From Gammaproteobacteria bacterium (lineage in GTDB: Bacteria > Pseudomonadota > Gammaproteobacteria > Steroidobacterales > Steroidobacteraceae), in contig JAHFSF010000002.1 of NCBI GenBank assembly GCA_023265875.1, forward strand, positions 1 through 42,883: 42,883 nucleotides of DNA. The letters are read 5' to 3'. Position numbers and translations under genes: made by a program. The notes under the pieces were generated by a model. It ran no database searches and was not told where the DNA came from. It saw only the letters and a program-made list of their open reading frames with translations. Of this stretch, positions 27,970 to 38,951 are shown in pieces. The number at the start of each line of letters is the position of its first letter. Position 1 is the first letter of the stretch.

Positions 27970-29571
27970 ATTGAGAGTGGCGTCCTTGGTCTCGCGCAGG
28001 AACAACAGGCCGACCATGCCGGTCATCGCCGCAACGATGATCGGATACCAGAGACCATCGTAGATATTGCCGGTGCGAACGACGAGCGCAGCCGCGAGGA
28101 AGGGCAGGAAACCGCCGAACCAGCCATTGCCGATATGGTAGGGCAGGCTCATCGACGAATAGCGGATGCGCGTCGGGAAGAGTTCGACGAGGTAGGCGGC
28201 GATCGGGCCGTACACCATCGTCACGTAGATCATCAGGGCCCACAGCAGCAGCAGGGCCACCGGCAGGTTGACGCGCGCGGGATCGGCAGCGGCCGGGTAG
28301 CCGTACGCGATGAGCTGCGCGCGGTAACTCGCCTGGTCGAATCCCGTGAGCCGCGTCGCGCCGATCGTCGTCACGACGTCGTTGTTTCCATCCTGCGGCT
28401 GGCGTTCGTAGCTGACGCCGGCCTTGGTCAGGAAGTCGCGCGCCTGATCACATAGCGACTTCGGTTTCGAAAAGATGTGGACATGGCAGTCCTGGCCGGC
28501 GACGGTGATCGCGGCGCGCTCCTCGAACTCGGCGAGCGCCGGATTCACCGACAGCGTCAGTCCCTTGAAGATCGGGATGAATGTCAGCGCGGCGAGCAGG
28601 CAGCCGGCGACCATGATGCGCCGGCGGCCGATGCGATCGGACAACCTGCCGAAAACGACGAAGAACGGCGTGCCGACGAGCAGCGCGGCCGCGACCAGCA
28701 GGTAGGACATCTCGAAATCGAGCTTCAGCGTGTTCTGCAGGAAGAACAACGCATAGAACTGCCCCGTGTACCAGACCACGCCCTGGCCGGCGGTCGCGCC
28801 GAAGAGCGCGAGCAGCACGATTCGCGCATTGGCCCATTGCCCGAAGCTCTCGGTCAACGGTGCGCGCGACAGCCCGCCCGCGGACTTGATCTCGAGAAAA
28901 GCCGGGGACTCCTCGAGCTTCAGCCGGATGTACACCGATACCCCGAGCAGCACCACCGACAGCAGGAATGGAATGCGCCAGCCCCAGGCGCGGAATGTCT
29001 CCTCGCCCAGGCCCAGCCGGCAGCCGAGGATGACGGCAAGCGACAGGAAGAACCCGAGCGTCGCCGTCGTCTGGATCCAGCTCGTATAGCTGCCACGCCG
29101 GCCCGGCGGCGCATGTTCGGCCACATACGTGGCGGCGCCGCCATATTCGCCGCCGAGCGCGAGGCCCTGGGCGAGCCGCAGCGTCACCAGCAGCACCGGC
29201 GCCCAGATGCCGATCCGCGCATAGGTCGGCAGCACGCCGACCAGCGCCGTCGAGAAACCCATGACGACGATCGTGATCAGGAAGGTGTACTTGCGGCCGA
29301 TCAGGTCGCCGACGCGACCGAACACGAGTGCGCCGAGCGGCCGGACCGCGAAACCGGCGCCGAAAGTCGCGAGGCTGGCGAGAAACGCCGCGGTGTCGTT
29401 GCCAGGCGGAAAGAACAGCGAGCTGAAGAATACGGCGAGCGTGCCGTAGAGGTAGAAATCGTACCACTCGAACACCGTGCCGAGCGACGAGGCAAAAATC
29501 ACCCGACGATGCGCTGCATCGATCCACGGGCCCGGCGCCGCGGGCCCCATGCTGGAAGCCGGGGTATTCAT
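27964..29571 (-). CDS. MFS transporter, metabolite:H+ symporter (MHS) type
   Basis: ASSLGTVFEWYDFYLYGTLAVFF; RPLGALVFGRVGDLIGRK; LALGGEYGGAATYVAEHAP. Start chosen at MNTPASSMGP. Confidence 0.93.
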   Translation of the reverse strand: MNTPASSMGPAAPGPWIDAAHRRVIFASSLGTVFEWYDFYLYGTLAVFFSSLFFPPGNDTAAFLASLATFGAGFAVRPLGALVFGRVGDLIGRKYTFLITIVVMGFSTALVGVLPTYARIGIWAPVLLVTLRLAQGLALGGEYGGAATYVAEHAPPGRRGSYTSWIQTTATLGFFLSLAVILGCRLGLGEETFRAWGWRIPFLLSVVLLGVSVYIRLKLEESPAFLEIKSAGGLSRAPLTESFGQWANARIVLLALFGATAGQGVVWYTGQFYALFFLQNTLKLDFEMSYLLVAAALLVGTPFFVVFGRLSDRIGRRRIMVAGCLLAALTFIPIFKGLTLSVNPALAEFEERAAITVAGQDCHVHIFSKPKSLCDQARDFLTKAGVSYERQPQDGNNDVVTTIGATRLTGFDQASYRAQLIAYGYPAAADPARVNLPVALLLLWALMIYVTMVYGPIAAYLVELFPTRIRYSSMSLPYHIGNGWFGGFLPFLAAALVVRTGNIYDGLWYPIIVAAMTGMVGLLFLRETKDATLNS

Positions 29572-29581
29572 GCGGCGGGAT

Positions 29582-29914
29582 CTACAGCAACGAGTCCGCC
29601 TTGGCCGCGCAGATGAAATCGTTGTCGGACAGCCCGCCGATGGCATGCGTCGAGAAGCGGATCCGGCAGTAGTTGTAGCCGATCTCCAGATCCGGGTGGT
29701 GGTCCTCGGCATTGGCGATGTGCGCGAGCGCATTGACGAAGCTCATCGTGCGCCAGAAATCCGGGAACCCGAGGTCGCGTCGCAGGGCCTTGCCGTCCTC
29801 GACCAGCCGCCAGTCCTTGTGCAGCAGATTCATCAGGCTCGCGGCCGCCTTCGCATCGTGCGCTCGCACGCCGCCCTCGCAGGGGACGCACTTACGGTCC
29901 TTGAGTGATTCCAT
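29582..29914 (-). CDS. phhB: Pterin-4a-carbinolamine dehydratase
   Basis: CVPCEGGV; FVNALAHIANAEDHHPDLEIGYNYCRIRFSTHAIGGLSDNDFICAAKAD. Confidence 0.95.
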   Translation of the reverse strand: MESLKDRKCVPCEGGVRAHDAKAAASLMNLLHKDWRLVEDGKALRRDLGFPDFWRTMSFVNALAHIANAEDHHPDLEIGYNYCRIRFSTHAIGGLSDNDFICAAKADSLL

Positions 29915-31137
29915 CAGCCCTCCCGCGGCGCAAAGTGGCGCACGACGTAGCGTTCGACCAGTTCCTGGAAATCCTCGGCGATGCGCTCACCCTTCAGCGT
30001 GACCGTCTTTTCGCCGTCCTCGTAAACAGGGGCCACGGGCCGTTCGCCGCTGCCGGGGAGGCTGATGCCGATGTTGGCATGCTTGCTCTCGCCCGGCCCA
30101 TTGACGACGCAGCCCATCACGGCAACGGTCATCGTCTCGACGCCGGAGAAGCTGCGCTGCCAGTCCGGCATGCGTCGGCGCACGTGTTCCTGGATCCGCT
30201 GGGCGAGCTCCTGGAAGTAACTACTGGTGGTGCGGCCACAGCCGGGACAGGCGACGACCCGCGGCAGGAAGGCGCGCAGGCCGAGGCTCTGCAGGATCTC
30301 CTGGGCGATGCGGACCTCCTCCGTTCGGTCGCCGCCGGGCTGTGGCGTCAGCGACACGCGGATCGTGTCGCCGATGCCTTCTTGCAGCAGCACGGCGATC
30401 GCCGCGGTCGAGGACACGACGCCCTTGGCGCCCATGCCGGCCTCGGTCAGGCCGAGGTGCAGCGGGTAATCGCAGCGCGCGGCGAGCTGGCGGTAAATCG
30501 CGATCAGGTCCTGCACGCCGCTGACCTTCGAGCTGATGACGATCGCGTCGTGCGGCAGGCCGAGTTCCTCGGCGCGCGCCGCGCTCGCGAGCGCGGAGAC
30601 GACGGTCGCCTCGCGCAGCACCTCGAGCGCGTCCTGCGGCTCCGGCAGGCGCGAGTTCTCGTCCATCATCCGCGTCAGCAGGTCCTGGTCGAGGCTGCCC
30701 CAGTTGACGCCGATTCGAACCGGCTTGCGATGCCGGCAGGCGGTCTCGATCATCGCGGCGAACTGCGGGTCGCGCTTGCTGCCGCGGCCGACATTGCCCG
30801 GATTGATGCGGAGCTTGTCGAGCGCCTCGGCGCAACCAGGATGCGCGGCCAGCAGCTTGTGGCCGTTGAAGTGAAAGTCGCCGACCAGCGGCACGCCGCA
30901 GCCGGCGGCCAGCAGCCGCTCCCTGATCCGCGGCACCGCCGCCGCGGCCTCGTCGGTGTTGACGGTCACGCGGACGATTTCCGAGCCGGCGGCGGCAAGT
31001 TCACCAACCTGCCGGACCGTCGCTTCGACGTCTGCGGTGTCGGTATTCGTCATCGACTGCACGACGACCGGCCGGCCGCCACCGACCGTGACGGCGCCGA
31101 TGCGGACCCCGACTGATGCGCGGCGTGGCGCGATCAC
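29914..31137 (-). CDS. ispG: 4-hydroxy-3-methylbut-2-en-1-yl diphosphate synthase
   Basis: [59 protein letters not shown]. Confidence 0.96.
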   Translation of the reverse strand: MIAPRRASVGVRIGAVTVGGGRPVVVQSMTNTDTADVEATVRQVGELAAAGSEIVRVTVNTDEAAAAVPRIRERLLAAGCGVPLVGDFHFNGHKLLAAHPGCAEALDKLRINPGNVGRGSKRDPQFAAMIETACRHRKPVRIGVNWGSLDQDLLTRMMDENSRLPEPQDALEVLREATVVSALASAARAEELGLPHDAIVISSKVSGVQDLIAIYRQLAARCDYPLHLGLTEAGMGAKGVVSSTAAIAVLLQEGIGDTIRVSLTPQPGGDRTEEVRIAQEILQSLGLRAFLPRVVACPGCGRTTSSYFQELAQRIQEHVRRRMPDWQRSFSGVETMTVAVMGCVVNGPGESKHANIGISLPGSGERPVAPVYEDGEKTVTLKGERIAEDFQELVERYVVRHFAPREG

Positions 31138-32900
31138 GGCTGCTTCTGAGTCTCGATCCAGTCATTGACGGTCCGCTCGACGATCTCGAGCGGCACCGCG
31201 CCGGTCGAGAGCAGCGTGTCGTGGAAGGCGCGGATGTCGAAACGGTCGCCAAGCGCCGCTTCCGCGCGCGCGCGCAGCTCGAGGATCTTCATCTGGCCGA
31301 TCTTGTAGGCGAGCGCCTGCCCGGGCCAGGCGATGTAGCGATCGATCTCGTTGACGACGTCTGCCTCGGTCTTGGCCGCATTCTCGAGGAAGTAGTCGAT
31401 CGCCTGCTGGCGCGTCCAGCCCATGTAGTGGATACCGGTGTCGACGACCAGGCGCACCGCGCGCCACTGGTCGTAAGTCAGCTGGCCGAAGCGTGAGTAT
31501 GGGTCCTGGTACAGCCCGAGGTCGTAGCCCAGCCGCTCCGAATACAGGCCCCAGCCCTCGACATAGGCGGTCACGCCGCTGAAGCGCCGGAACTTCGGCA
31601 GGTCGGTCTGTTCCTGCGCCAGCGCGATCTGCAGGTGATGGCCAGGCACCGCCTCATGCACGGTCAGCACCTCGATTTCGTACTTCGGCCGCACCTCGGG
31701 CCGGTACAGGTTGACGTAAAAATAACCCGGCCGCCGGCCGTCGATGGAGGGCCCGCTGTAGTAAGCGGTCGTCGTGTTCGGCGCACTGGTCGCCGGGATG
31801 ACGCGCAGGCCGAATGGCGTGCGGTACAGCTTGCCGAACAACCGCGGCAACTCGGGTTCGATCATCTTCGCCGTGTAGACGTAGGCGCGGAACAGCTCGT
31901 CGGGCGTCGCATAGTAAAACTTCGGGTCGGTGCGCAGCTGCACGAAGAATTCCTGCAGCGTGCCGCTGAAACCGACCTCCTTCATGACCTCGAGCATCTC
32001 GGCCCGGTCGCGCGCGACCTCGGCGAGGCCGATTTCGTGGATCTGCTCGGGCGTCAGCGAAGTCGTTGTGTGGTACCTGACGCGATTCGCGTAGAAGGCG
32101 CGCCCGTCCGGCGTGTCCCAGATACCGACCGTGTCGCGACAGGCCGGCAGGTACACGTCGCGGAACACGCTGGTGAAGCGGCGGTAACTGGGTATCACCG
32201 CCTCTGCGATGACGCGCCGGGCTGCCGCCGTCAGCCGCCCGCGTTCCGCGTCGGGAATCGCATCCGGATACCGCCGGAACCGCTCGAAGAACGGGCTGTC
32301 ATCCGGACGCTCGACCAGCTGCATCTCGAGTTGGGGCAGCACCCGCTCCATGATGACCCGCGGCTGCGTGCGCTTGGCCGCGGCGGCGCGTTGCAGCAGC
32401 GCTGCGTACTGTTCCAGGTACACGGGCAGCGCCGCCAGGCGCCGGAGCCAGGTGTCGTAATCCGCGACCTTTTCGAACGGCATGTTCTCGGTGGTTTCGT
32501 TCAGCGATTGAGGGCCCTCGCGTGCCTTGATGTCGTAGTACTCGGGATGGAAGGGTGCTGCTGCGACGCGATCCTGGTACTGGAGCCGGAACAGGTCGTA
32601 GTTGAGCTGGTCGGCCGGCGACAGTGCGGCGCGGGGAATCCGGTCCAGGTCGGTGAGCACCCGGGCGTCGGCCGCATTCTGGGCCTCCAGCGCCGCCGGG
32701 CCCAGGTCCGGCCAGCGGTCATTGAATTGGGTCTCGCCGCGGTAACTCGCGACCAGCGGATCCTCGGCGAGTTCGCGTTGCCATTCGCGTTCGAACAGGG
32801 CCTGCAATTGCGCGCCGGCGTCAGCGGCGGCCCACGCCGGGGAGGGCAAGGACAGCGCCATGCAGTACAGGGTGGCAGCCAGGACTCGCGGGCAGGTCAT
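31134..32900 (-). CDS. DUF885 family exported putative metallopeptidase
   Basis: Signal peptide [80 protein letters not shown]. Confidence 0.93.
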   Translation of the reverse strand: MTCPRVLAATLYCMALSLPSPAWAAADAGAQLQALFEREWQRELAEDPLVASYRGETQFNDRWPDLGPAALEAQNAADARVLTDLDRIPRAALSPADQLNYDLFRLQYQDRVAAAPFHPEYYDIKAREGPQSLNETTENMPFEKVADYDTWLRRLAALPVYLEQYAALLQRAAAAKRTQPRVIMERVLPQLEMQLVERPDDSPFFERFRRYPDAIPDAERGRLTAAARRVIAEAVIPSYRRFTSVFRDVYLPACRDTVGIWDTPDGRAFYANRVRYHTTTSLTPEQIHEIGLAEVARDRAEMLEVMKEVGFSGTLQEFFVQLRTDPKFYYATPDELFRAYVYTAKMIEPELPRLFGKLYRTPFGLRVIPATSAPNTTTAYYSGPSIDGRRPGYFYVNLYRPEVRPKYEIEVLTVHEAVPGHHLQIALAQEQTDLPKFRRFSGVTAYVEGWGLYSERLGYDLGLYQDPYSRFGQLTYDQWRAVRLVVDTGIHYMGWTRQQAIDYFLENAAKTEADVVNEIDRYIAWPGQALAYKIGQMKILELRARAEAALGDRFDIRAFHDTLLSTGAVPLEIVERTVNDWIETQKQP

Positions 32901-33034
32901 GCGCGATTTCTCCGATCGGGTTGGCGGCAGGAGGGCGACTATACCCTGTGACGATGGCTGCGGCAGTGGCCGGCAGGCGGCCGCCCGATGACCCGCGGTC
33001 CGCCTGTTTCCGCTAGAATTGGTGCCTTCGCATC

Positions 33035-33210
33035 AAGGTCCTGCCGGAGAGACCGCAGCAGTGCGGCGCCGAAGGCGCAACCCGCCCGGAAACGCTCAGG
33101 CAACCGAACGGCAGGACTTGGCGGACTCTGGAGAGTGGCCCTCGCGGGCCCACCGAAGGGGAGCGGCCCCGGGACCACCCGGTACCCAATCTCTCAGGTA
33201 TCAGGACAGA
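33035..33210 (+). promoter_or_regulatory. Tandem glycine riboswitch (two aptamers), ends approximate
   Basis: Aptamer 1 GGAGAGACCGC...GCGCCGAAGGCGCAA...GGAAACGCTCAGGCAACCGAACGGCAGGACT; aptamer 2 CTGGAGAGTGGCC...CACCGAAGGGGAG...CAATCTCTCAGGTATCAGGACAGA; upstream of gcvT. Confidence 0.93.
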
Positions 33211-33247
33211 GGGGCGGTGGGTCCGTGGGGCCCGCCGCCCCTTTTTT
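33211..33247 (+). terminator. Intrinsic terminator forming the riboswitch expression platform
   Basis: GGGGCGGTGGG ... CCCGCCGCCCC (11 bp with one G-U) followed by TTTTTT, directly after aptamer 2. Confidence 0.88.
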
Positions 33248-33280
33248 CTTGCGGTGGCAGCAGGGCTGCCGGGACAGACG

Positions 33281-34372
33281 ATGATGGGACAACGCACTCC
33301 GCTCTACGATCTGCATGTCGCAGCCGGCGCGCGCCTCGTGGATTTCGGCGGCTGGGACCTGCCGGTCAACTACGGCTCCCAGATCGAGGAGCACCGTGCC
33401 GTGCGCTGCGATGCCGGGATGTTCGACGTCTCGCACATGTGCGCGCTCGACTTGCGTGGCACCGGCACGCGGGCGCTGCTGGCGCAACTGCTCGCCAACG
33501 ACATCGGCCGCCTGACGGTCCCCGGCAAGGCCCTGTACAGCTGCATGCTGCGCGCCGACGGTGGCGTCATCGACGACCTCATCGCCTATTTCCTCGACGA
33601 GCAGTGGTTTCGCCTGGTTGTCAACGCCGGGACGGCCGCGAAGGACCTGGAATGGATCCGTGAGCGGGCACGGCCGGCAGGCGTGTCGCTGACGCCGCGC
33701 CGCGACCTGGCAATGATTGCGGTGCAGGGGCCACAGGCGCAGGCAAAGGCGCTGCCACTACTGCGGCCCGCATGCCAGGCACGCGCAGCCGGCCTCGGGC
33801 CCTTTTTCGCGACGCCCTGTGGTGAATGGTTCGTCGCGCGCACCGGCTACACCGGCGAGGATGGCTACGAGATCATGTTGCCGTCCGGCGGGGCGCCGGC
33901 ATTCTGGAATGCGCTGCAGGCGGCGGGCGTGCGCCCCTGCGGTCTCGGGGCGCGCGACACGTTGCGGCTCGAGGCCGGCATGAATCTCTACGGCAGCGAC
34001 ATGGACGAACGCGTCTCGCCGCTCGAGTCCGGCCTGGCGTGGACCGTTGCGCTCGATGGCGATCGGGACTTCATCGGCAAGGAAGCGCTGGTCGCCGAGC
34101 GCAGCAGGGGTTCCGCGCGCAAGCTGGTCGGGTTGCTGCTGCTGGAACGCGGCGTGCTGCGTTCGCACCAGCAGGTCGTCGCCGGCGACGCGGGTTCAGG
34201 TGAAGTAACCAGCGGCACTTACTCGCCGACGCTCGAACGGTCGATCGGATTCGCGCGCGTGCCGGCCGCGGCCGCCGGTACCGTGCAGGTGGATATCCGC
34301 GGGCGCCTGGTTCCCGCGCGGATCGTCAAGCTGCCGTTCGTGCGCAACGGCAGGATCCTGGTCGAATTGTGA
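33281..34372 (+). CDS. gcvT: Glycine cleavage system aminomethyltransferase T
   Basis: [49 protein letters not shown]. Confidence 0.97.
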   Translation: MMGQRTPLYDLHVAAGARLVDFGGWDLPVNYGSQIEEHRAVRCDAGMFDVSHMCALDLRGTGTRALLAQLLANDIGRLTVPGKALYSCMLRADGGVIDDLIAYFLDEQWFRLVVNAGTAAKDLEWIRERARPAGVSLTPRRDLAMIAVQGPQAQAKALPLLRPACQARAAGLGPFFATPCGEWFVARTGYTGEDGYEIMLPSGGAPAFWNALQAAGVRPCGLGARDTLRLEAGMNLYGSDMDERVSPLESGLAWTVALDGDRDFIGKEALVAERSRGSARKLVGLLLLERGVLRSHQQVVAGDAGSGEVTSGTYSPTLERSIGFARVPAAAAGTVQVDIRGRLVPARIVKLPFVRNGRILVEL

Positions 34373-34385
34373 GACGGAGAACTGC

Positions 34386-34775
34386 ATGAGCAAGGTGCCT
34401 GCTGAGCTGCGTTATACGAAGAGTCATGAATGGCTGCGCGCGCTGCCGGACGGCAGCGTCGAGATTGGGATCACCGATCATGCGCAGGCGGCGCTCGGTG
34501 ATCTCGTCTTTGTCGAAGTGCCGGCAGCCGGCCGGACCCTGGCGACGGGCGACGCCTGTGCCGTCGTCGAATCCGTCAAGGCGGCTTCGGATGTCTACAG
34601 TCCGCTCGGCGGCGAAGTGCTGGCAGGCAATGAGGCGCTCGCGACCCAGCCGGAACTGGTCAACCAGGATCCCTACGGCAAGGGCTGGATCCTGCGCCTG
34701 AAGCCGTCCGGCAATGCCGCCAGCGCCGATCTGCAGGACGCGACGGCCTACGCCGCCGAAGTCGCCGGGGATTGA
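34386..34775 (+). CDS. gcvH: Glycine cleavage system protein H
   Basis: [59 protein letters not shown] lipoyl site. Confidence 0.97.
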   Translation: MSKVPAELRYTKSHEWLRALPDGSVEIGITDHAQAALGDLVFVEVPAAGRTLATGDACAVVESVKAASDVYSPLGGEVLAGNEALATQPELVNQDPYGKGWILRLKPSGNAASADLQDATAYAAEVAGD

Positions 34776-34777
34776 CG

Positions 34778-36166
34778 ATGCCATACATCCCGCATACGGA
34801 TGAGGACATCGGCGCCATGCTGGAGCGCATCGGAATCCGCGACATCGATGAATTGTTCGACGAGATCCCGAAGGAATTGCGGATCGACTCGCTGCCGGGC
34901 GTGCCGGCGGCGCTGACCGAGATGGAAGTCGCGCGGCTGATGTCCGAGCGCGCAGCGCAGGACGGCCGGCCGCTGAACTTCATCGGTGCCGGCGCCTATG
35001 AGCATCACATCCCGGCGCCGGTGTGGGCGATCACGACGCGCGGCGAGTTCTACAGCGCCTACACACCGTACCAGGCCGAGGCGAGCCAGGGAACGCTGCA
35101 GGTGATGTACGAGTTCCAGTCCATGATCGCCAGCCTGACCGCGATGGACGTGTCGAATGCCTCGTTGTATGACGGCGCCTCGGCGCTCGCCGAGGCCTGC
35201 CTGATGGCGGTGCGCGCACACCGGCGTTCGAAGTCAGCGCACATCCTGGTGCCGGTGACGGTCAACCCGGCCTGGCGGCGCGTGGCCCGGGTCATCACCG
35301 AGGGCCAGGGCCTCGTGCTCGAGGAGTTGCCCTACTGCACCGAGCAGGGCACGACGATCCCGCAGGTGCTCGAGCGTTACGCGGGCCAGGACATCACCGC
35401 GCTCGTGATCCAGCAGCCGAATTTTTTCGGACAGCTAGAGGATGCCGATGCGCTGGCGCGCTGGGCCCGCGCCAATGGTGCGCAGGTCATTGCCGTGACG
35501 AATCCGGTGTCCCTCGCGCTATTGACCCCGCCTGGCGAGTGGGGCGAAGGCGGCGCCGACATAGCCTGCGGTGAAGCGCAGCCATTCGGCGTGCCGCTGT
35601 CCTCGGGTGGACCCTATGTCGGCTTCATGGCAACCCGCCTGGAGCATGTCCGGCAGATGCCCGGGCGCATTGCCGGGCGAACCGTGGATCTCGAGGGCAG
35701 GACGGGCTTCACGCTGACCCTGCAGGCGCGCGAGCAGCACATCCGGCGCGGCAAGGCGACCTCGAACATCTGCACGAACCAGGGCCTGTTGATGACTGCA
35801 GCGACGATCTACCTGTCCCTGCTCGGTCCCGCCGGCCTCGCGCGGGTCGCCGGCGCCTGCGTGGCACGCACGCGGGAACTGGTCGAAGCCCTGACGACGC
35901 GGTGCGGTGTGCGCGCCGCATTCCCGGGGCCGCGCTTTCACGAGGCGGTGCTGCTGCTCGACCGGCCGGTCGTGCCGGTGCTCGAGTCGCTGGCGGCGGC
36001 GGGAATCGCCGGCGGTTACGATCTCGCGCGAGATTTCCCTGAACTCGGCCATGCGCTGCTGGTCTGCGCGACCGAGACCAGGACCAGTGCTGACATCGAG
36101 ACTTACGCCCGGACCCTGCACCGCACGCTCGGACGCGCCGCGGCAGCCGCCGGAGTGCGGCCATGA
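34778..36166 (+). CDS. gcvPA: Glycine dehydrogenase subunit 1
   Basis: [48 protein letters not shown]. Confidence 0.96.
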   Translation: MPYIPHTDEDIGAMLERIGIRDIDELFDEIPKELRIDSLPGVPAALTEMEVARLMSERAAQDGRPLNFIGAGAYEHHIPAPVWAITTRGEFYSAYTPYQAEASQGTLQVMYEFQSMIASLTAMDVSNASLYDGASALAEACLMAVRAHRRSKSAHILVPVTVNPAWRRVARVITEGQGLVLEELPYCTEQGTTIPQVLERYAGQDITALVIQQPNFFGQLEDADALARWARANGAQVIAVTNPVSLALLTPPGEWGEGGADIACGEAQPFGVPLSSGGPYVGFMATRLEHVRQMPGRIAGRTVDLEGRTGFTLTLQAREQHIRRGKATSNICTNQGLLMTAATIYLSLLGPAGLARVAGACVARTRELVEALTTRCGVRAAFPGPRFHEAVLLLDRPVVPVLESLAAAGIAGGYDLARDFPELGHALLVCATETRTSADIETYARTLHRTLGRAAAAAGVRP

Positions 36167-37626
36167 AGCGGATCGAACCGGTGATATTTGACCTGTCGCG
36201 CAGCGGTCGCGGCGCGACCGCCCAGCATCCACCGGCGGCGGAAACCGCGATCCCGGCGCAGTTCCGGCGCCGGCGGCCGCCAGTGCTGCCCGAAGTCTCC
36301 GAACTCCAGGCCGTGCGGCACTACACGCGCCTGTCGCAGCTGAACTACAGCATCGACACGCAGTTCTACCCACTCGGCTCCTGCACGATGAAATACAACC
36401 CGCGGGCCTGCAATTCGCTGGCCATGCTGCCCGAGTTCCTCGGCCGTCATCCGCTGGCGCCGGCGGCTACGGGCCAGGGCATGCTCGCTTGCCTGTTCGA
36501 GCTCCAGGAGATGCTGAAGGCCGTGACCGGCATGGCTGCCGTCTCGCTGACGCCGATGGCGGGCGCGCAGGGCGAATTTACCGGCGTCGCGATGATCCGC
36601 GCCTTCCATCGCGCCCACGGCGACCTGGCCCGCAATGAAATCATCGTGCCGGATGCAGCGCACGGCACCAATCCGGCGACCGCGAGCATGTGCGGCATGA
36701 AGATCCGCGAAATCGCCTCGCTTGCGAATGGCGATGTGGACCTCGCCGCGCTCGATGCCGCACTTTCGCCTGCGACTGCCGGCATCATGCTGACCAATCC
36801 CAGCACGCTCGGCGTGTTCGAGCGGCGGATCACCGAGATCGAGCGCAAGGTGCATGCGGCCGGGGGCCTCGTCTATTACGACGGCGCGAACCTCAACGCC
36901 ATCCTCGGCAAGGTCCGACCCGGCGACATGGGCTTCGATGTGATCCACACGAACCTGCACAAGACCTTCTCGACGCCGCACGGAGGCGGTGGCCCAGGCT
37001 CTGGCGCGGTTGGCGTCGGCGAGCGTCTGCTGCCATTCCTTCCGGTGCCGGTGGTCGGCAGGGACGGCGATCGCTATCGCTGGCTCGACGAACGTGACCT
37101 GCCGCAGTCGATCGGGCAGTTGTCAGGATTCATGGGCAACACCGGCGTGCTGCTGCGCGCCTATGTCTACATGCGCATCCTGGGGGCCGCCGGCATGCGC
37201 CGGGTCGGCGAATTCTCGACGCTGAACGCGAATTACCTGTTGCAGCGCCTGCGCGAGGCGGGCTTCGATGCGGCCTATCCGGAACGCCGCGCCAGCCACG
37301 AGTTCATCATCACGCTGCGCCGCCAGACCCGCGAGCAGGGCGTCACGGCGATGGATTTCGCCAAGCGCCTGCTCGACTACGGCTACCATGCGCCGACGAC
37401 CTACTTTCCGCTGCTGGTGCCGGAGTGCCTGTTGATCGAGCCGACCGAGACCGAGACCCGTGAGGAACTCGATGGTTTCGTGGATGCGCTGGTCGCCATC
37501 CAGCGCGAAGCCGAGGCAGACGCCGCAATGCTGAAGGGCGCGCCCTATACGCTGCCGGTGCGGCGGCTCGACGACGTGCGCGCCGCGAAGCAGCTCGACG
37601 TGGCGTGGAAACCGGCGGGCGCGTGA
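36163..37626 (+). CDS. gcvPB: Glycine dehydrogenase subunit 2
   Basis: [54 protein letters not shown]. Confidence 0.96.
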   Translation: MKRIEPVIFDLSRSGRGATAQHPPAAETAIPAQFRRRRPPVLPEVSELQAVRHYTRLSQLNYSIDTQFYPLGSCTMKYNPRACNSLAMLPEFLGRHPLAPAATGQGMLACLFELQEMLKAVTGMAAVSLTPMAGAQGEFTGVAMIRAFHRAHGDLARNEIIVPDAAHGTNPATASMCGMKIREIASLANGDVDLAALDAALSPATAGIMLTNPSTLGVFERRITEIERKVHAAGGLVYYDGANLNAILGKVRPGDMGFDVIHTNLHKTFSTPHGGGGPGSGAVGVGERLLPFLPVPVVGRDGDRYRWLDERDLPQSIGQLSGFMGNTGVLLRAYVYMRILGAAGMRRVGEFSTLNANYLLQRLREAGFDAAYPERRASHEFIITLRRQTREQGVTAMDFAKRLLDYGYHAPTTYFPLLVPECLLIEPTETETREELDGFVDALVAIQREAEADAAMLKGAPYTLPVRRLDDVRAAKQLDVAWKPAGA

Positions 37627-37997
37627 GCCACCGGCCCGACAAGATGACCGGGCCTGCGCGCCTCGTGCGCGCTTTCGGCAGCAGCTGGCGCGGCTTTGCG
37701 GCGGCCTGGCGCGAGGAAGAGGCATTCCGGCAGGAGTGCCTGCTGGCGTTCATCGTGGTGCCGCTCGGACTGTGGATCGGGGAATCCGGCATCGAAAGGG
37801 CGCTGCTGGTCGGCCCGATGTTCATCGTGCTGACCGTCGAGCTGTTGAACAGCGCGGTCGAGGCGACGGTTGACCGCATCGGCGCGGAACACCATCCATT
37901 GTCCGGCATCGCCAAGGAACTCGGCTCGGCGGCCGTGTTCGTCGCGTTCGCATTGCTGGCGCTGACCTGGGCGCTTGTGTTACTGGGCAGGGCCTGA
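37623..37997 (+). CDS. dgkA: Diacylglycerol kinase (GTG start overlapping gcvPB stop)
   Basis: [58 protein letters not shown]. Confidence 0.94.
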   Translation: MSHRPDKMTGPARLVRAFGSSWRGFAAAWREEEAFRQECLLAFIVVPLGLWIGESGIERALLVGPMFIVLTVELLNSAVEATVDRIGAEHHPLSGIAKELGSAAVFVAFALLALTWALVLLGRA

Positions 37998-38015
37998 TCC
38001 TCCCGTGAGGTTGCC

Positions 38016-38951
38016 ATGGCGGCATTGATCTGCGGTTCGCTGGCCTACGACACGGTAATGGTCTATCCGGGCCGTTTTCGTGACCAGATCCTCGCGAACA
38101 AGATCCACATGCTGAATGTGTCGTTCATGGTGCCGACGCTGCGCCGGTACTTCGGCGGCTGTGCCGGCAACATCGCCTACAACCTGAAGCTGGTGGGTGC
38201 GGAGGGCCACGCGATGGGGGCCGTCGGCCATGACTTCCGGCCCTACCGGGAGTGGCTCGAATTCAACGGCATGTCCTCGCTGTACGTTCGGGTGATCGAG
38301 GACGAGTACACGGCGCAGGCCTACATCACGACCGACCTCGACGACAACCAGATCACGGCGTTCCATCCGGGCGCGATGAATCGTTCTCACCTGCTGAGTG
38401 TTCCCGACGACGCGGGCATCTCGATCGGCATCCTTGCGCCAGACGGCCGCGAAGGCATGGTCATGCATGCCGCACAATTCGCGCGCGCGGGGATACCATT
38501 CATATTCGATCCCGGCCAGGCCCTGCCGTTGTTCGGCGGCCAGGATCTCGAGGCGTTCATCGACCAGGCGTCGTGGGTCGCGGTCAACGATTACGAGGGA
38601 CAGCTGCTGCAGGAGCGGACCGGACTGTCGACCCGGGACCTGGCGGGTCGCGTCAAGGCCTACATCGTGACGCGCGGCGCCGAGGGCTCGCTGATCCATA
38701 CCGATGGTCGCACGATCGAGGTGCCCGCGGTGCGTGCAGCGCAGGTCGTCGACCCGACCGGCTGCGGGGATGCCTACCGCGCCGGCCTGTTGTACGGGCT
38801 GATGCGCGGCATTGACTGGGAAACGACGGGCCGGATCGCATCGCTGCTGGGCTCGATCAAGATCGCGACAGTCGGCACCCAGCACCACAGCTTCACCCCG
38901 GCCGAATTCAAAGAACGATTTCATGCCGCATACAATTACCGGCTGGACTGA
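38016..38951 (+). CDS. PfkB-family carbohydrate/adenosine-type kinase
   Basis: GGCAGNIAYNLKLVGAEGHAMGAVG; DPTGCGDAYRAGLLYGL catalytic signature. Confidence 0.9.
   Translation: MAALICGSLAYDTVMVYPGRFRDQILANKIHMLNVSFMVPTLRRYFGGCAGNIAYNLKLVGAEGHAMGAVGHDFRPYREWLEFNGMSSLYVRVIEDEYTAQAYITTDLDDNQITAFHPGAMNRSHLLSVPDDAGISIGILAPDGREGMVMHAAQFARAGIPFIFDPGQALPLFGGQDLEAFIDQASWVAVNDYEGQLLQERTGLSTRDLAGRVKAYIVTRGAEGSLIHTDGRTIEVPAVRAAQVVDPTGCGDAYRAGLLYGLMRGIDWETTGRIASLLGSIKIATVGTQHHSFTPAEFKERFHAAYNYRLD

Noticed and set aside
28477-29616. 379-aa plus-strand ORF antisense to the MFS gene
   Set aside because: Charged low-complexity shadow frame opposite a clear transporter.
29582-29914. phhB next to an MFS permease as a phenylalanine-catabolic cluster
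   Set aside because: No phhA or other aromatic amino acid genes nearby; adjacency alone is insufficient.
29905-31116. 403-aa plus-strand ORF antisense to ispG
   Set aside because: Opposite strand encodes unmistakable IspG with conserved cysteines.
31635-32951. 438-aa plus-strand ORF antisense to the DUF885 gene
   Set aside because: Shadow ORF; DUF885 motifs and signal peptide are on the minus strand.
33019-33663. 214-aa ORF across the riboswitch and gcvT start
   Set aside because: Covers a structured riboswitch/terminator and is out of frame with gcvT.
36163-37626. Split glycine dehydrogenase (gcvPA + gcvPB) as possible pseudogenisation of gcvP
   Set aside because: Two-subunit GcvP is a normal, intact alternative architecture; both ORFs are full-length.
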